This document shows, in pieces, positions 42,404 through 50,021 of a DNA stretch of 64,000 bases. Both the position numbers and the translations under genes were made by a program. The stretch is from Natronomonas moolapensis 8.8.11 (GTDB lineage Archaea; Halobacteriota; Halobacteria; Halobacteriales; Haloarculaceae): the NCBI RefSeq assembly GCF_000591055.1, contig NC_020388.1:1550001-1614000 (forward strand), in the 5' to 3' direction. Position 1 is the stretch's first letter. Each line of letters starts with the position of its first letter. The notes below the pieces were generated by a model. The model was given only the letters and a program-made list of their open reading frames with translations, did not search any database and was not told the origin of the DNA.

Positions 42404-42853
42404 CTATTCAGCGCTTTTTTCGAACGGCTCACCAGCTTCGACGTTCATTACGTTGACCGGAACAGCAGTGTACTCAACGGACACAGACTCGTCCACGCCG
42501 CGTACAGTCGCGATGAATTCAAGAACGACATTATACTTTGCCTCGATAACGAACGTCTCGACACAGCCAGCGTTTTTTTCGAGACAGTTGTGGGAGTTCG
42601 ATCGGACCGACACTTCAAATTCGTGGCGGATATCCATCATCCGGCGTTCGATTTCCGGTTCGTCGTATCCGAAGACAGCAGTAACTGTCGCCAATACCCG
42701 CCGATCTTCGTAATCTGTCTCTTGATACTCTTCAAGCAGTGATTGGCACGCCTCGCGGATGACCTCACTCCGGCCGGTGTAACCGTGTTCGTCCGCAAAT
42801 GTATCGAGACCGTCTCGGAGTCGCTCCGGCATCGAGGAGCTCACGATGGGCAT
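42404..42853 (-). CDS. NikR-type regulator with altered metal ligands
   Basis: 149 residues with the RHH start MPIVSSSMPERLRDGLDTFA and the ACT-like domain. The histidine of RHEFE is kept. The H-x-H-x5-C motif is replaced by H-N-C-x6-C (SHNCLEKNAGC), with one ligand changed to cysteine and the last one shifted by a residue. A thiolate-rich site suggests another metal such as zinc, cobalt or copper. It lies directly upstream of cbiM on the same strand, separated by 128 bases. Confidence 0.82.
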   Translation of the reverse strand: MPIVSSSMPERLRDGLDTFADEHGYTGRSEVIREACQSLLEEYQETDYEDRRVLATVTAVFGYDEPEIERRMMDIRHEFEVSVRSNSHNCLEKNAGCVETFVIEAKYNVVLEFIATVRGVDESVSVEYTAVPVNVMNVEAGEPFEKSAE

Positions 42854-43096
42854 ATATTAAAAATTGTCTTGAGAGTAATATATCTAATGGACTCACCAGC
42901 AAGTATTAACAAAAATTCCACAAGAGAGTATCAATATCTAGTGTTGATTAGACTGCCGAGCTCATCCCGAAGTCGCTCAATGTGGTCTACAGAGTCACGA
43001 TCTGTCCGTTCACGTGGACGTTCTATGCCAATGGAAGGTAGAGTTCGTATATGTTGCTAGAGCTGGCGTGAATTCAGCGAGAGAGGCAAGATAGAA

Positions 43097-43525
43097 TCAG
43101 TTCATTTCGGCCAACGGGCCGAAGTCATCTACCGGTACCACCGAGTAGTCGATTGTGAGCGTATCCTTGGTCGCTCGAATCTTCCCGACAAACGTTGAGA
43201 TCTCTTCGAGCGACCCCTCAAGGACGAATAGCTCCATACAATGATGACCTCCAACGTGACTGTGGAAGTTCGAGACGACGGTGTCTTCGTGTTCGTGGCG
43301 TAGGTGCATCATCTTCTCCTCGACGCTTGTCGTCTCGTAGTCGAAAACGACGGTGACGACACCCATCAAATCGCGGTTTTCGAGTTTCTTGTCCTCGAAC
43401 TCGCCGAGGAGGTTCCGAGAGGCTTCACGAAAAACCTCACTACGACCAGTGTAGCCGTGTTCCTCCGCGAATTCGTCGATTCGTTCGAGCAGTTCTTCGG
43501 GCATCGAGACGCTGACGACGCTCAT
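43097..43525 (-). CDS. nikR: NikR-type nickel-responsive regulator
   Basis: 142 residues, the most canonical of the four here. RHH domain [20 protein letters not shown] with [12 protein letters not shown]. The metal site keeps histidine in LRHEHED and H-x-H-x5-C in [13 protein letters not shown] binding controlled by nickel is the family role. It lies upstream of the altered NikR and the cbiMNQO operon on the same strand and may repress that importer. Confidence 0.88.
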   Translation of the reverse strand: MSVVSVSMPEELLERIDEFAEEHGYTGRSEVFREASRNLLGEFEDKKLENRDLMGVVTVVFDYETTSVEEKMMHLRHEHEDTVVSNFHSHVGGHHCMELFVLEGSLEEISTFVGKIRATKDTLTIDYSVVPVDDFGPLAEMN

Positions 43526-43839
43526 ATAACAACATAGAATGTGAAAATATTAACAATTATCATCTACAGCTGCAGCATTGCAGTGATGTAGATATGCTCT
43601 CTCACGATGGGGGAATACCAGCACTCCAAGAGGTACCGAGCTGCTTCGAAATTTCGGAGTATTGCGAAGCGATTTGTAGGGTTAGTCTGGAGCTTGTTGT
43701 GGAATCTGTTGGAATGGAGAAGACAGAAGGCACGCATCATTCTCATCCTCCGAGGTTGTGTTCACACTGACCGTCTCAATCCATATCGCAGCTTGGCGCA
43801 GTTCATAAATAGTATGAAGTTGTAGTCTGGGATAGAACG
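43526..43839. other. Intergenic region, 314 bases, no gene seen
   Basis: No supported ORF. The first 40 bases, upstream of the canonical NikR gene, are AT-rich and contain ATTAACAAT, a possible operator half-site. The rest has no evident structure. Confidence 0.35.
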
Positions 43840-44208
43840 ATGGCACGAATTACCGGATCCTACCCAGACGATCTCGATCTCCTCATTGAGGGTGCTGTCG
43901 AGGCTGGTGTGTTCGGGGGGAAGAGCGATGCGTTGCGAGAGTTCGTGCGTGACTATTTCGAGGACCACGAGAACGAACGTATTGCAGCTGTGGTTGCCCT
44001 CTACGAACGCGAACGGATTACCCTTGGTGAGGCCGCGAGACTTGCTGATGTCGACCGCTGGACGATGCGTGATCTTCTCCGCGAGCATGGTATTGAACTC
44101 CGCCTCGGACTCCTTGACGAAGACGACGCAGCTTACGAGGTGGAAGCAGCAAAAGAACTCGAATTTGATAATGAAGATTCGGATGGGGAGGAGTCTCCTG
44201 CGAAATGA
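43840..44208 (+). CDS. UPF0175-type antitoxin
   Basis: 122 residues. An RHH-like start (ARITGSYPDDLDLLIEGAVE, then FGGKSDALREFVRDYF) is followed by the UPF0175 helix-turn-helix (RITLGEAARLADVDRWTMRD, then LLREHGIEL). It ends in an acidic tail. The ATGA overlap with a PIN-domain gene makes this a toxin-antitoxin pair. The protein should neutralise the toxin and repress the operon. Confidence 0.85.
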   Translation: MARITGSYPDDLDLLIEGAVEAGVFGGKSDALREFVRDYFEDHENERIAAVVALYERERITLGEAARLADVDRWTMRDLLREHGIELRLGLLDEDDAAYEVEAAKELEFDNEDSDGEESPAK

Positions 44209-44711
44209 CAGGCGACGGGATTCCAGCGAATCCGAGCGTCCTAAACACGACTGTCATCTCGAATTTTGCGTATATCGACGAGTTATGGGTGGTTTCTGGA
44301 CTCTCTGGAATTTGTGCAGTGCCGGTCGTTCGCGAGGAACTGGAAAACGGCGTTAATGATCACCCGTATCTTCAATCCGCACTCGATATACTCGCCGATG
44401 AGATTCCGGTCGCACCAATCTCGGACGCCGTCGCAAACAGAGAAGCAGTTGTCAGCGATCATCTTGATCCCGGGGAAGCGCAGGCGTTCGCCTTAGCAGA
44501 CGCACATGACGGTCGGCTGCTCACCGACGACGGAGATGCCCGATCGTTTGCGAAAGACCAGGGCGTGACCGTTATCGGGTCGGTTGGCGTTCTGTTGGCT
44601 GCAATCGATGCTGGGAAGATCGATGAAGCTACTGCCGACAAGTGGCTGTCGACATGGATCGATGAGATCAGCTACTACGTCCCGTATCGAACGGTTTCGC
44701 AGTATCGATGA
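44205..44711 (+). CDS. PIN-domain toxin (DUF3368-like)
   Basis: 168 residues. PIN acidic residues are visible: N/T-T-x-x-S-N-F start (LNTTVISNFAYID, with an N in place of the usual first D), HLDPGEAQAFALA with glutamate, and LLTDDGDARSFA with the paired aspartates. PIN toxins cleave RNA. The replacement of the first aspartate (LNTTV rather than L-x-D-T-x) could reduce activity. It is coupled to the antitoxin by a 4-base overlap. Confidence 0.85.
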   Translation: MTGDGIPANPSVLNTTVISNFAYIDELWVVSGLSGICAVPVVREELENGVNDHPYLQSALDILADEIPVAPISDAVANREAVVSDHLDPGEAQAFALADAHDGRLLTDDGDARSFAKDQGVTVIGSVGVLLAAIDAGKIDEATADKWLSTWIDEISYYVPYRTVSQYR

Positions 44712-44845
44712 CGGATAGCTAGCGGAAGCCTCGCCGTTTCGCGCGGGGAGGAAGTCGAAGGCTCCCAGTAATATCTCCATGCGGTCAAAAGTGGATTCTA
44801 TCGTTAGGTTGAGGACTGTGGACCGTTGAATACTGCTCTGTATGC

Positions 44846-44946
44846 GTGTTCAGTAAATATGTTCACTATATGTATTCATGAGTTGTGTTCAATATGGTGT
44901 GTATGTAGTTTTACTCTTTAACGTAACTACTCACTTTCATGAGTTG
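44846..44946. repeat. Short direct repeats upstream of parA
   Basis: RTGTTCA at 44846-44852, 44859-44865 and 44885-44891, with start-to-start spacings of 13 and 26 bases. TTCATGAGTTG at 44875-44885 and 44936-44946. The block is AT-rich and directly precedes the partition operon, so it may be a centromere-like or operator site. Confidence 0.45.
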
Positions 44947-45014
44947 CAAAAATGAATTGTTATTTTATATGTGTCTGACGAACATTCAAGATGAATGGCA
45001 TCAATGAACATCAC

Positions 45015-45890
45015 ATGCTAGCATACTCAACATACAGCGAGGCAGGAGGAGTTGGCAAAACCACTACTGCCGCGAATCTCGCTGTCGCACATGCACGGGC
45101 GGGCCTCAAACCACTTGTAGTCCCCCTCGACCCGCAAGATGGTGATCTCTCCCGACTCTTCGGTGTCGATACTGATCGTACTGAACCAGTCGATAACCTC
45201 GTCCGGCACATGATTCGTCGATCAAAAGGTGATTTCGACGATCTCATCCGAACAGTCGAGGGAGTCGATATCATTCCAGAGCACAATATGCTCTCAGACC
45301 TTGCCGAGTACCTCCAACGAGAGAAAGAACAAGCAGAGGCAATGGGCGAAGCCTTCGGTATGCACGCTCAACTACTTCGTGTTCTCCGGGATGCTGGTGT
45401 CCCCGATGAATACGACGTTCTCATTTGTGATCCACCGGCTACTGAGGGACCGCACCTCTACAATGCAATTCACGCGACTCGTTCGTTGGTTATCCCCGTT
45501 GAGCCAAGCGCGAAAGGTCGCGCAGCGGTTCAAGGACTAGAATCACTAGTTGCCGGTCTTGAGGACCAACTCGACGTAGAGGTCGGCGTTTTGGCCGCTG
45601 TTCCAATCGGGTTCAAAAATACTCGTGACCAACGAACGATCCTCGAAAAAATCGATTACCCGATTCCAGAGATAATTGGCGAACGAGCCTCAATGATGGA
45701 AGGTGCGTGGATGCAACAGTGTTCTGCGTTCAGGTATGTGCGGGACCACCGCGATCGCCGCCGTGGCTACGAACTTGAGACACTCGGGCAATTCGATCGT
45801 ATTGCACGACATCTTGAGGCCGGCGTCGGGATCAAGGCACCGAATCCGCCGGAACCCGGTGATCTCGACCACGGGGTGCTATCTGCATGA
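45015..45890 (+). CDS. parA: ParA/Soj family partition ATPase
   Basis: About 291 residues from the ATG at 45015 (MLAYSTYSEAGGVGKTTTAA); an ATG at 44991 adds eight residues and cannot be excluded. The deviant Walker A AGGVGKTTTA, switch VVPLDPQDGDLSRLF and Walker B DVLICDPPATEG define the family. These ATPases segregate plasmids or chromosomes together with a DNA-binding partner, here the overlapping next gene. Confidence 0.9.
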   Translation: MLAYSTYSEAGGVGKTTTAANLAVAHARAGLKPLVVPLDPQDGDLSRLFGVDTDRTEPVDNLVRHMIRRSKGDFDDLIRTVEGVDIIPEHNMLSDLAEYLQREKEQAEAMGEAFGMHAQLLRVLRDAGVPDEYDVLICDPPATEGPHLYNAIHATRSLVIPVEPSAKGRAAVQGLESLVAGLEDQLDVEVGVLAAVPIGFKNTRDQRTILEKIDYPIPEIIGERASMMEGAWMQQCSAFRYVRDHRDRRRGYELETLGQFDRIARHLEAGVGIKAPNPPEPGDLDHGVLSA

Positions 45891-46288
45891 CGGGGATGAA
45901 GGAAGGTGCTGGTGAGGACCCGTTTGCTGACGAGACGACAACAGATGACCCAGCTCTTGGTGAAACAGAGTCTAAACAGGCGACCAATGACACAACACGT
46001 GAGCGATCTAGTACTAAGACCACCGAGAGCCAACAGCGGCCAATGAGTATTCCGTATAAATTCCGTCGGGATGGGGTACAGGATGGTCGTGATCGCGTCC
46101 CACTGTTTTTGCAGCCAGAAACAAAACGGGCGGAACGAGACGCTGTACGGGAACTAGAGGAGCGATTTGATACTAACGTCTCCCTTACAGATCTTCGGGA
46201 GGCCCTAGTCCGGGCTGGACTCGACCACCTCGATGATGTCGAAGGCGAACTCGAGGAATGGGGCTATGGAATGTCGTTCGATACCTGA
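45887..46288 (+). CDS. ParA-partner DNA-binding protein
   Basis: 133 residues overlapping parA by ATGA. The first 55 residues are disordered and rich in D, T and E. The C-terminal half (SIPYKFRRDGVQDGRDRVPL, then FLQPETKRAERDAVRELEER) looks like a strand plus helices able to bind DNA, ending SLTDLREALVRAGLDHLDDV. Haloarchaeal ParA genes commonly carry a partner of this form. No ParB catalytic motif is present. Confidence 0.72.
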   Translation: MTGMKEGAGEDPFADETTTDDPALGETESKQATNDTTRERSSTKTTESQQRPMSIPYKFRRDGVQDGRDRVPLFLQPETKRAERDAVRELEERFDTNVSLTDLREALVRAGLDHLDDVEGELEEWGYGMSFDT

Positions 46289-46635
46289 GCCCTCTGCTGT
46301 CGCCCAATCAAAACGCTCGAAGAGTCTGTCGCTAATCTCAACGATAGTGTGGTAGTATGGAGAGCCAGAGGCAGTTTTATGACAAACACCTTTGTCAACA
46401 AGTGGTTTGATAATGAACTACGCTCTTGTGGCGTAGATTGTTGGCGACGATCTCTGTCGGGAGGCTTGCCGGTGGGGTCGGGGGTTCGTAGGACATCAAC
46501 CCTCCCCGTGTTAACCAACACAAACGACGAATTCATACTTTTGTTGGTTAAGACGACTGGAGCGGTTCTTTTGTCTGCTGACTGTAGCTCCACTTGAAAT
46601 GTATTTAATAGACCTCCAGCCCCATCGAATGGAGT
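46289..46635. other. Intergenic region, 347 bases
   Basis: No supported gene. It contains the inverted repeat listed at 46511-46551. TATTTAATA near 46601 may be the TATA element of the lipoprotein gene that follows. Confidence 0.4.
46511..46551. promoter_or_regulatory. Perfect 10-bp inverted repeat, candidate operator
   Basis: TTAACCAACA (46511-46520) and TGTTGGTTAA (46542-46551) are exact reverse complements with a 21-base spacer. The centres are 31 bases apart, close to three helical turns. It lies 85 bases before the lipoprotein gene and after the partition operon. A repressor site or a hairpin terminator are both possible. Confidence 0.45.
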
Positions 46636-48051
46636 ATGAAGCGTCTCCACGTCGCGACCGTTGTCGTCCTTCTGTTGTCTGTCTCCCTTGCGGGCTGTAC
46701 CGGCGGCCTGCCAGCCGGCGACACGCCACAGGACGACGACGGCGACCAGCCGACGCCCCCTGCCGAGGGCACACTCCAGGTCCACTACATCGCGGTCGGG
46801 CAAGCCGCGGGCGTCCTCGTCATCGGCCCCGAGGGCGAGACGATGTTGATCGACTCGGGGCATTTCAACGACGACGGCGAGTACGTCATCCAGTATCTCG
46901 AAACGCTGGGTATCGACCGCCTCGATTATCTCGTCACGTCGCATCCAGACGCCGACCACATCGGCGGCCACGCCGACGTCATCACCCACTTCGAGACGAC
47001 TGGCGACGGCGTCGGCGCGGTCTACGATCCCGGCATCACCTCGAGTACCTAGACCTACGACCAGTACCTCGACGCCGTCGAAGAACACAACGTGACGCTG
47101 ATCCAGGCCCACGCCGGCGACGAGATTCCGATGGCGGGCGTCAGTGCCGACGTCCTCGGGCCGCCCGAGGGCTATCTCGCCGGCGAGGATCCAAACGAGA
47201 ACAGCCTCGTCCTCCAGGTGCGCCACGGCGAAACGAGCATGCTGTTCACCGGCGACGCCGAAACTGAAGGTGAGGCCTTCCTCGTCGAGGAGTACGGCGA
47301 CCGACTCGAAACGACCGTCATGAAGGCTGGCCACCACGGCAGTTCCAGCAGCACCGGGTCGGCGTTGCTCGACGCAGCCCACCCACAGGCCGTCGTGATT
47401 TCCCCGTCGTACGACTCCCAGTACGGCCATCCACACGACGAGACGCTCCAGCGGCGCGCGACGCGGTCGATCACGACCTACTGGACGGCCACCCACGGCA
47501 CCACCGTTTTCCAGAGCAACGGTACCCACGTCAGCGTCGGCACCCAACAGACAGCCCCGACCGCGCCGCTGTCGTTGCGGGACGGGACGGCGATCGAACC
47601 GGGCGATCCGAGCGGCCTCCGCGAGCGGGCCGTCATCGACGCTTCCGGCGGCGTGCGCGAGTCCACGCCGGTCGCCACGGACGGCGGCGTGGAGGGGACG
47701 GACACGAACGAGGGGCCAGCAGAGGGACTCGCCGTTGCCGAATTCAACTACGACGCCGCGGGCGACGACAGGGAGAACCGCAACGACGAGTACGTCGTCT
47801 TCGAGAACACGGGCGAAGCGCCCATCGATCTCTCGGGGTGGACGGTCCAAGACGACGCCGGGGCGACGTACACGTTCCCCGATGGGACGGTTCTCGATCC
47901 GGGCGCGGAGGTGACGCTTCGAACCGGCAGCGGGGAAGACACCGCGACGGAGCTGTACTGGGGTTCGGGCCGACCGATCTGGAACAACAATGGTGACACG
48001 GTGATCGTGACGAACGACGCGGGCGAGCAGGTCCTCACGGAGGGGTACTGA
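46636..48051 (+). pseudogene. ComEC-like metallo-beta-lactamase lipoprotein with lamin-tail domain, broken by one stop codon
   Basis: Reading through an in-frame TAG at 47050-47052 gives 471 codons. Signal peptide and lipobox: MKRLHVATVVVLLLSVSLAG followed by C. The metallo-beta-lactamase domain (about residues 45-290) has TSHPDADHIGGH for metal binding, and FTGDAETEGE and KAGHHGSS later. A lamin-tail domain occupies about 365-471 (SGWTVQDDAG and PIWNNNGDTVIV). After the TAG the frame reads TYDQYLDAVEEHNV without damage. TAG is one base from CAG, so this is either a recent nonsense mutation, a sequencing error or readthrough. Family members are secreted hydrolases, possibly nucleases. Confidence 0.85.
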
Positions 48052-48329
48052 TGATTCCCGATAGCTCCTACACGGCAGTAATCGACGAATTCGAGGGGTC
48101 GTTAGCGCGCCTCAAGCTAGCGGACGACTCCGGCGATCTCTACGAACTCGTCGTCGAGACCGAGGCGCTCCCGGAGGACGGTCGCGAGACGGGGGCGGTG
48201 TTGGCCGTCGAAGTCCTCGACGAAGCGCTAGTTGAGGCCGCATACGACTCCGAGGAGACCAAGCGGCGACGAGAGAGTGCGAGAGAGCGGTTCGATCGAC
48301 TCTCGAAGCGGCCCGACGAGGACGAGTGA
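48051..48329 (+). CDS. DUF3006 protein
   Basis: 92 residues. The small beta-barrel start (YTAVIDEFEGSLARLKLADD, then YELVVETEALPED) matches DUF3006, which is often encoded next to ComEC-like metallo-beta-lactamase proteins, as here. The ATG shares one base with the preceding TGA. The C-terminal 35 residues are a charged helix. Function unknown; still intact although its partner gene is broken. Confidence 0.82.
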   Translation: MIPDSSYTAVIDEFEGSLARLKLADDSGDLYELVVETEALPEDGRETGAVLAVEVLDEALVEAAYDSEETKRRRESARERFDRLSKRPDEDE

Positions 48330-48524
48330 CTCCGAGATTCGAAGAACTACACACTGAGACGGAGGAGCTTTTTCTTGACCTCCGACAAGCCAGCCATCTC
48401 GCCAAGTGTGTGATCTGTGTGGAGATAAAAATAGGAAGGCTGTCCCCAACAAAAATGAAGAGTCGGTTCACAGCTAGTGTTACGTCGTTGCCCGTGATAT
48501 GCCGGTGTAGGTGGTCGACTGCGT

Positions 48525-48740
48525 ATGTCTGATTCTCCCGACGACACGACCGACTATGCGACCCCCTCGCATGACTACCTCCGGCGACGGCTCCAGCAGA
48601 TGGATCCATACGATTTTGAGTTGTTTGTCGGCGACGTCTGGGAATATCTCGGTTGGAACACGCGGGTAGTAGGGGAGCCAGGCGACCGTGGAATCGACGT
48701 GATCGCAACGGATGGTGGGGACAAACAAGTGGGTTCTTGA
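48525..48740 (+). pseudogene. N-terminal fragment of an Mrr-like restriction endonuclease
   Basis: About 65 meaningful codons: RRRLQQMDPYDFELFVGDVW, then LGWNTRVVGEPGDRGIDVIA matches the start of the Mrr-type PD-(D/E)XK nuclease domain, with the GDRGIDV aspartate. It then stops in DKQVGS. The Q-x-K lysine segment and the rest are missing. The flanking 48741-48833 shows no continuation. A decayed defence gene. Confidence 0.7.
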
Positions 48741-48833
48741 GAGACTATAGTGGCGATCAGGAGACACTGCACACTCGATCGCACGACAGTAGTGCGACCG
48801 ATGTGTAATCACTTGCGATGGTTACTACAGCGG

Positions 48834-49271
48834 TCACCACAGAGATTCAATACGTTGCTCAACCGCATCAAAGACTGTTGAGTACACAGCGAGTGGATGA
48901 TGCGAAGAGAGTTCGAGATCAGTGATGTCATCACCTGTCGGCGGTTGGTGAACATGTACCCGGGTGTTGTGCGTGTTTGGGTGTCGGTCCCACCGGCACT
49001 CCCAGTGGTCACCATCCCGTGTTTCGAGGTAGTGAATCGAGAAGTCATCCGTCGTGAACCACCGGATATCGACTCGAACTGCGGTCACGACTCCGGGATA
49101 CTGGCCTGCGTCTAGTACCGCTCGCAGTAATCGAGGCTCATACGGATCCGGCTCGAAGACAGTCTCGGCGACCAGTGAATCCGATGCAAGTTGTCGCTCG
49201 AAAAGACGCAACGTTTGCCGATCAGGGGGGCCTGTCGGGTCGGGCCCTGAATCCTCTGTGGGAGGACTCAT
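48834..49271 (-). CDS. Hypothetical protein, possible TumE-like toxin
   Basis: 145 residues. The core VRVDIRWFTTDDFSIHYLET, then ECRWDRHPNTHNTRVHVHQP, is rich in histidine, tryptophan and arginine. It recalls the DUF6516/TumE toxin pattern and similar haloarchaeal proteins paired with a HTH gene. The HTH regulator ends 2 bases upstream on the same strand, which supports a toxin-antitoxin-like unit. Assignment tentative. Confidence 0.6.
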   Translation of the reverse strand: MSPPTEDSGPDPTGPPDRQTLRLFERQLASDSLVAETVFEPDPYEPRLLRAVLDAGQYPGVVTAVRVDIRWFTTDDFSIHYLETRDGDHWECRWDRHPNTHNTRVHVHQPPTGDDITDLELSSHHPLAVYSTVFDAVEQRIESLW

Positions 49272-49272
49272 C

Positions 49273-49800
49273 TCAAGCAGGGATCAGATGGCCGTCGTTT
49301 TGCGAGAGTCGCCGGGCAAGTTCGTACAGACGAAGGTCGCGAATCACGCCTTTCCACTCACTCACCGCCGTCATACGTTCGTGAATCGTCTCGTGGTCAC
49401 CAGCCTCAAAGACGGAGACGGTATCTGGATCGGACGTGCCGAACTGCTCTTCGTACTCGGAGCGTTGCGCTTCGAGGTCCGAAACCCGGTCGAGGATATC
49501 GTCGACAGAGAGGTCAGCGGCAATCCGGTTCGCATCCTGCCATTCGAGATACCCTGCGTTTCGTTCGTACGTTGCAGGGCGGTTCTCGCGATGCGCACGG
49601 ACAATACCCATCTCCGCCAGACGATCGAGATGCTTTTTTGCTGTATTCGGAGAGCAGTCCGCGAGCTCCGCGAGATCAGTGTACGCTGTCGGGGATGTGA
49701 CCCCGAGAGCTACATCGTAGACACGGCTAAATGTGTCTGAGCCCTCCTGCCATCGTGGCTGGTCGGTCTCAGGCTCAGGAGTTGGATTGAATTCGGTCAT
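49273..49800 (-). CDS. Winged-helix regulator (DUF7342-like)
   Basis: 175 residues. The HTH core is at about residues 30-90: TSPTAYTDLAELADCSPNTA, then KKHLDRLAEMGIVRAHREN. A coiled-coil-like helix (DILDRVSDLEAQRSEYEEQF) follows. Pattern and pairing with a small downstream gene match a common haloarchaeal two-gene unit. It may act as antitoxin and repressor. Divergent from the HTH-nucleotidyltransferase gene across 221 AT-rich bases. Confidence 0.75.
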   Translation of the reverse strand: MTEFNPTPEPETDQPRWQEGSDTFSRVYDVALGVTSPTAYTDLAELADCSPNTAKKHLDRLAEMGIVRAHRENRPATYERNAGYLEWQDANRIAADLSVDDILDRVSDLEAQRSEYEEQFGTSDPDTVSVFEAGDHETIHERMTAVSEWKGVIRDLRLYELARRLSQNDGHLIPA

Positions 49801-50021
49801 AGTAGCATAGATGCGCTGGGTTTCAATATATCCTTATATTGCTCAAATATTCATAAAAACGTTCTCAGGCTTGCGTTTGATTTGGACCCACAGACCGAAT
49901 TGTCTCCCGGGAACAAGCTTGCTCAATCGTCTCACCGGTTGGCCACTCGGATTGCGCACGAACGCGTTTTTATTCTATCCTCACCGATATATTTATAAAC
50001 AATTCGGTGAGAACAGAATAT

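Noticed and set aside
46264-47850. A 528-codon reverse-strand ORF
   Set aside because: It is a shadow of the GC-rich metallo-beta-lactamase gene on the forward strand, with no recognisable domain; its length comes from codon bias.
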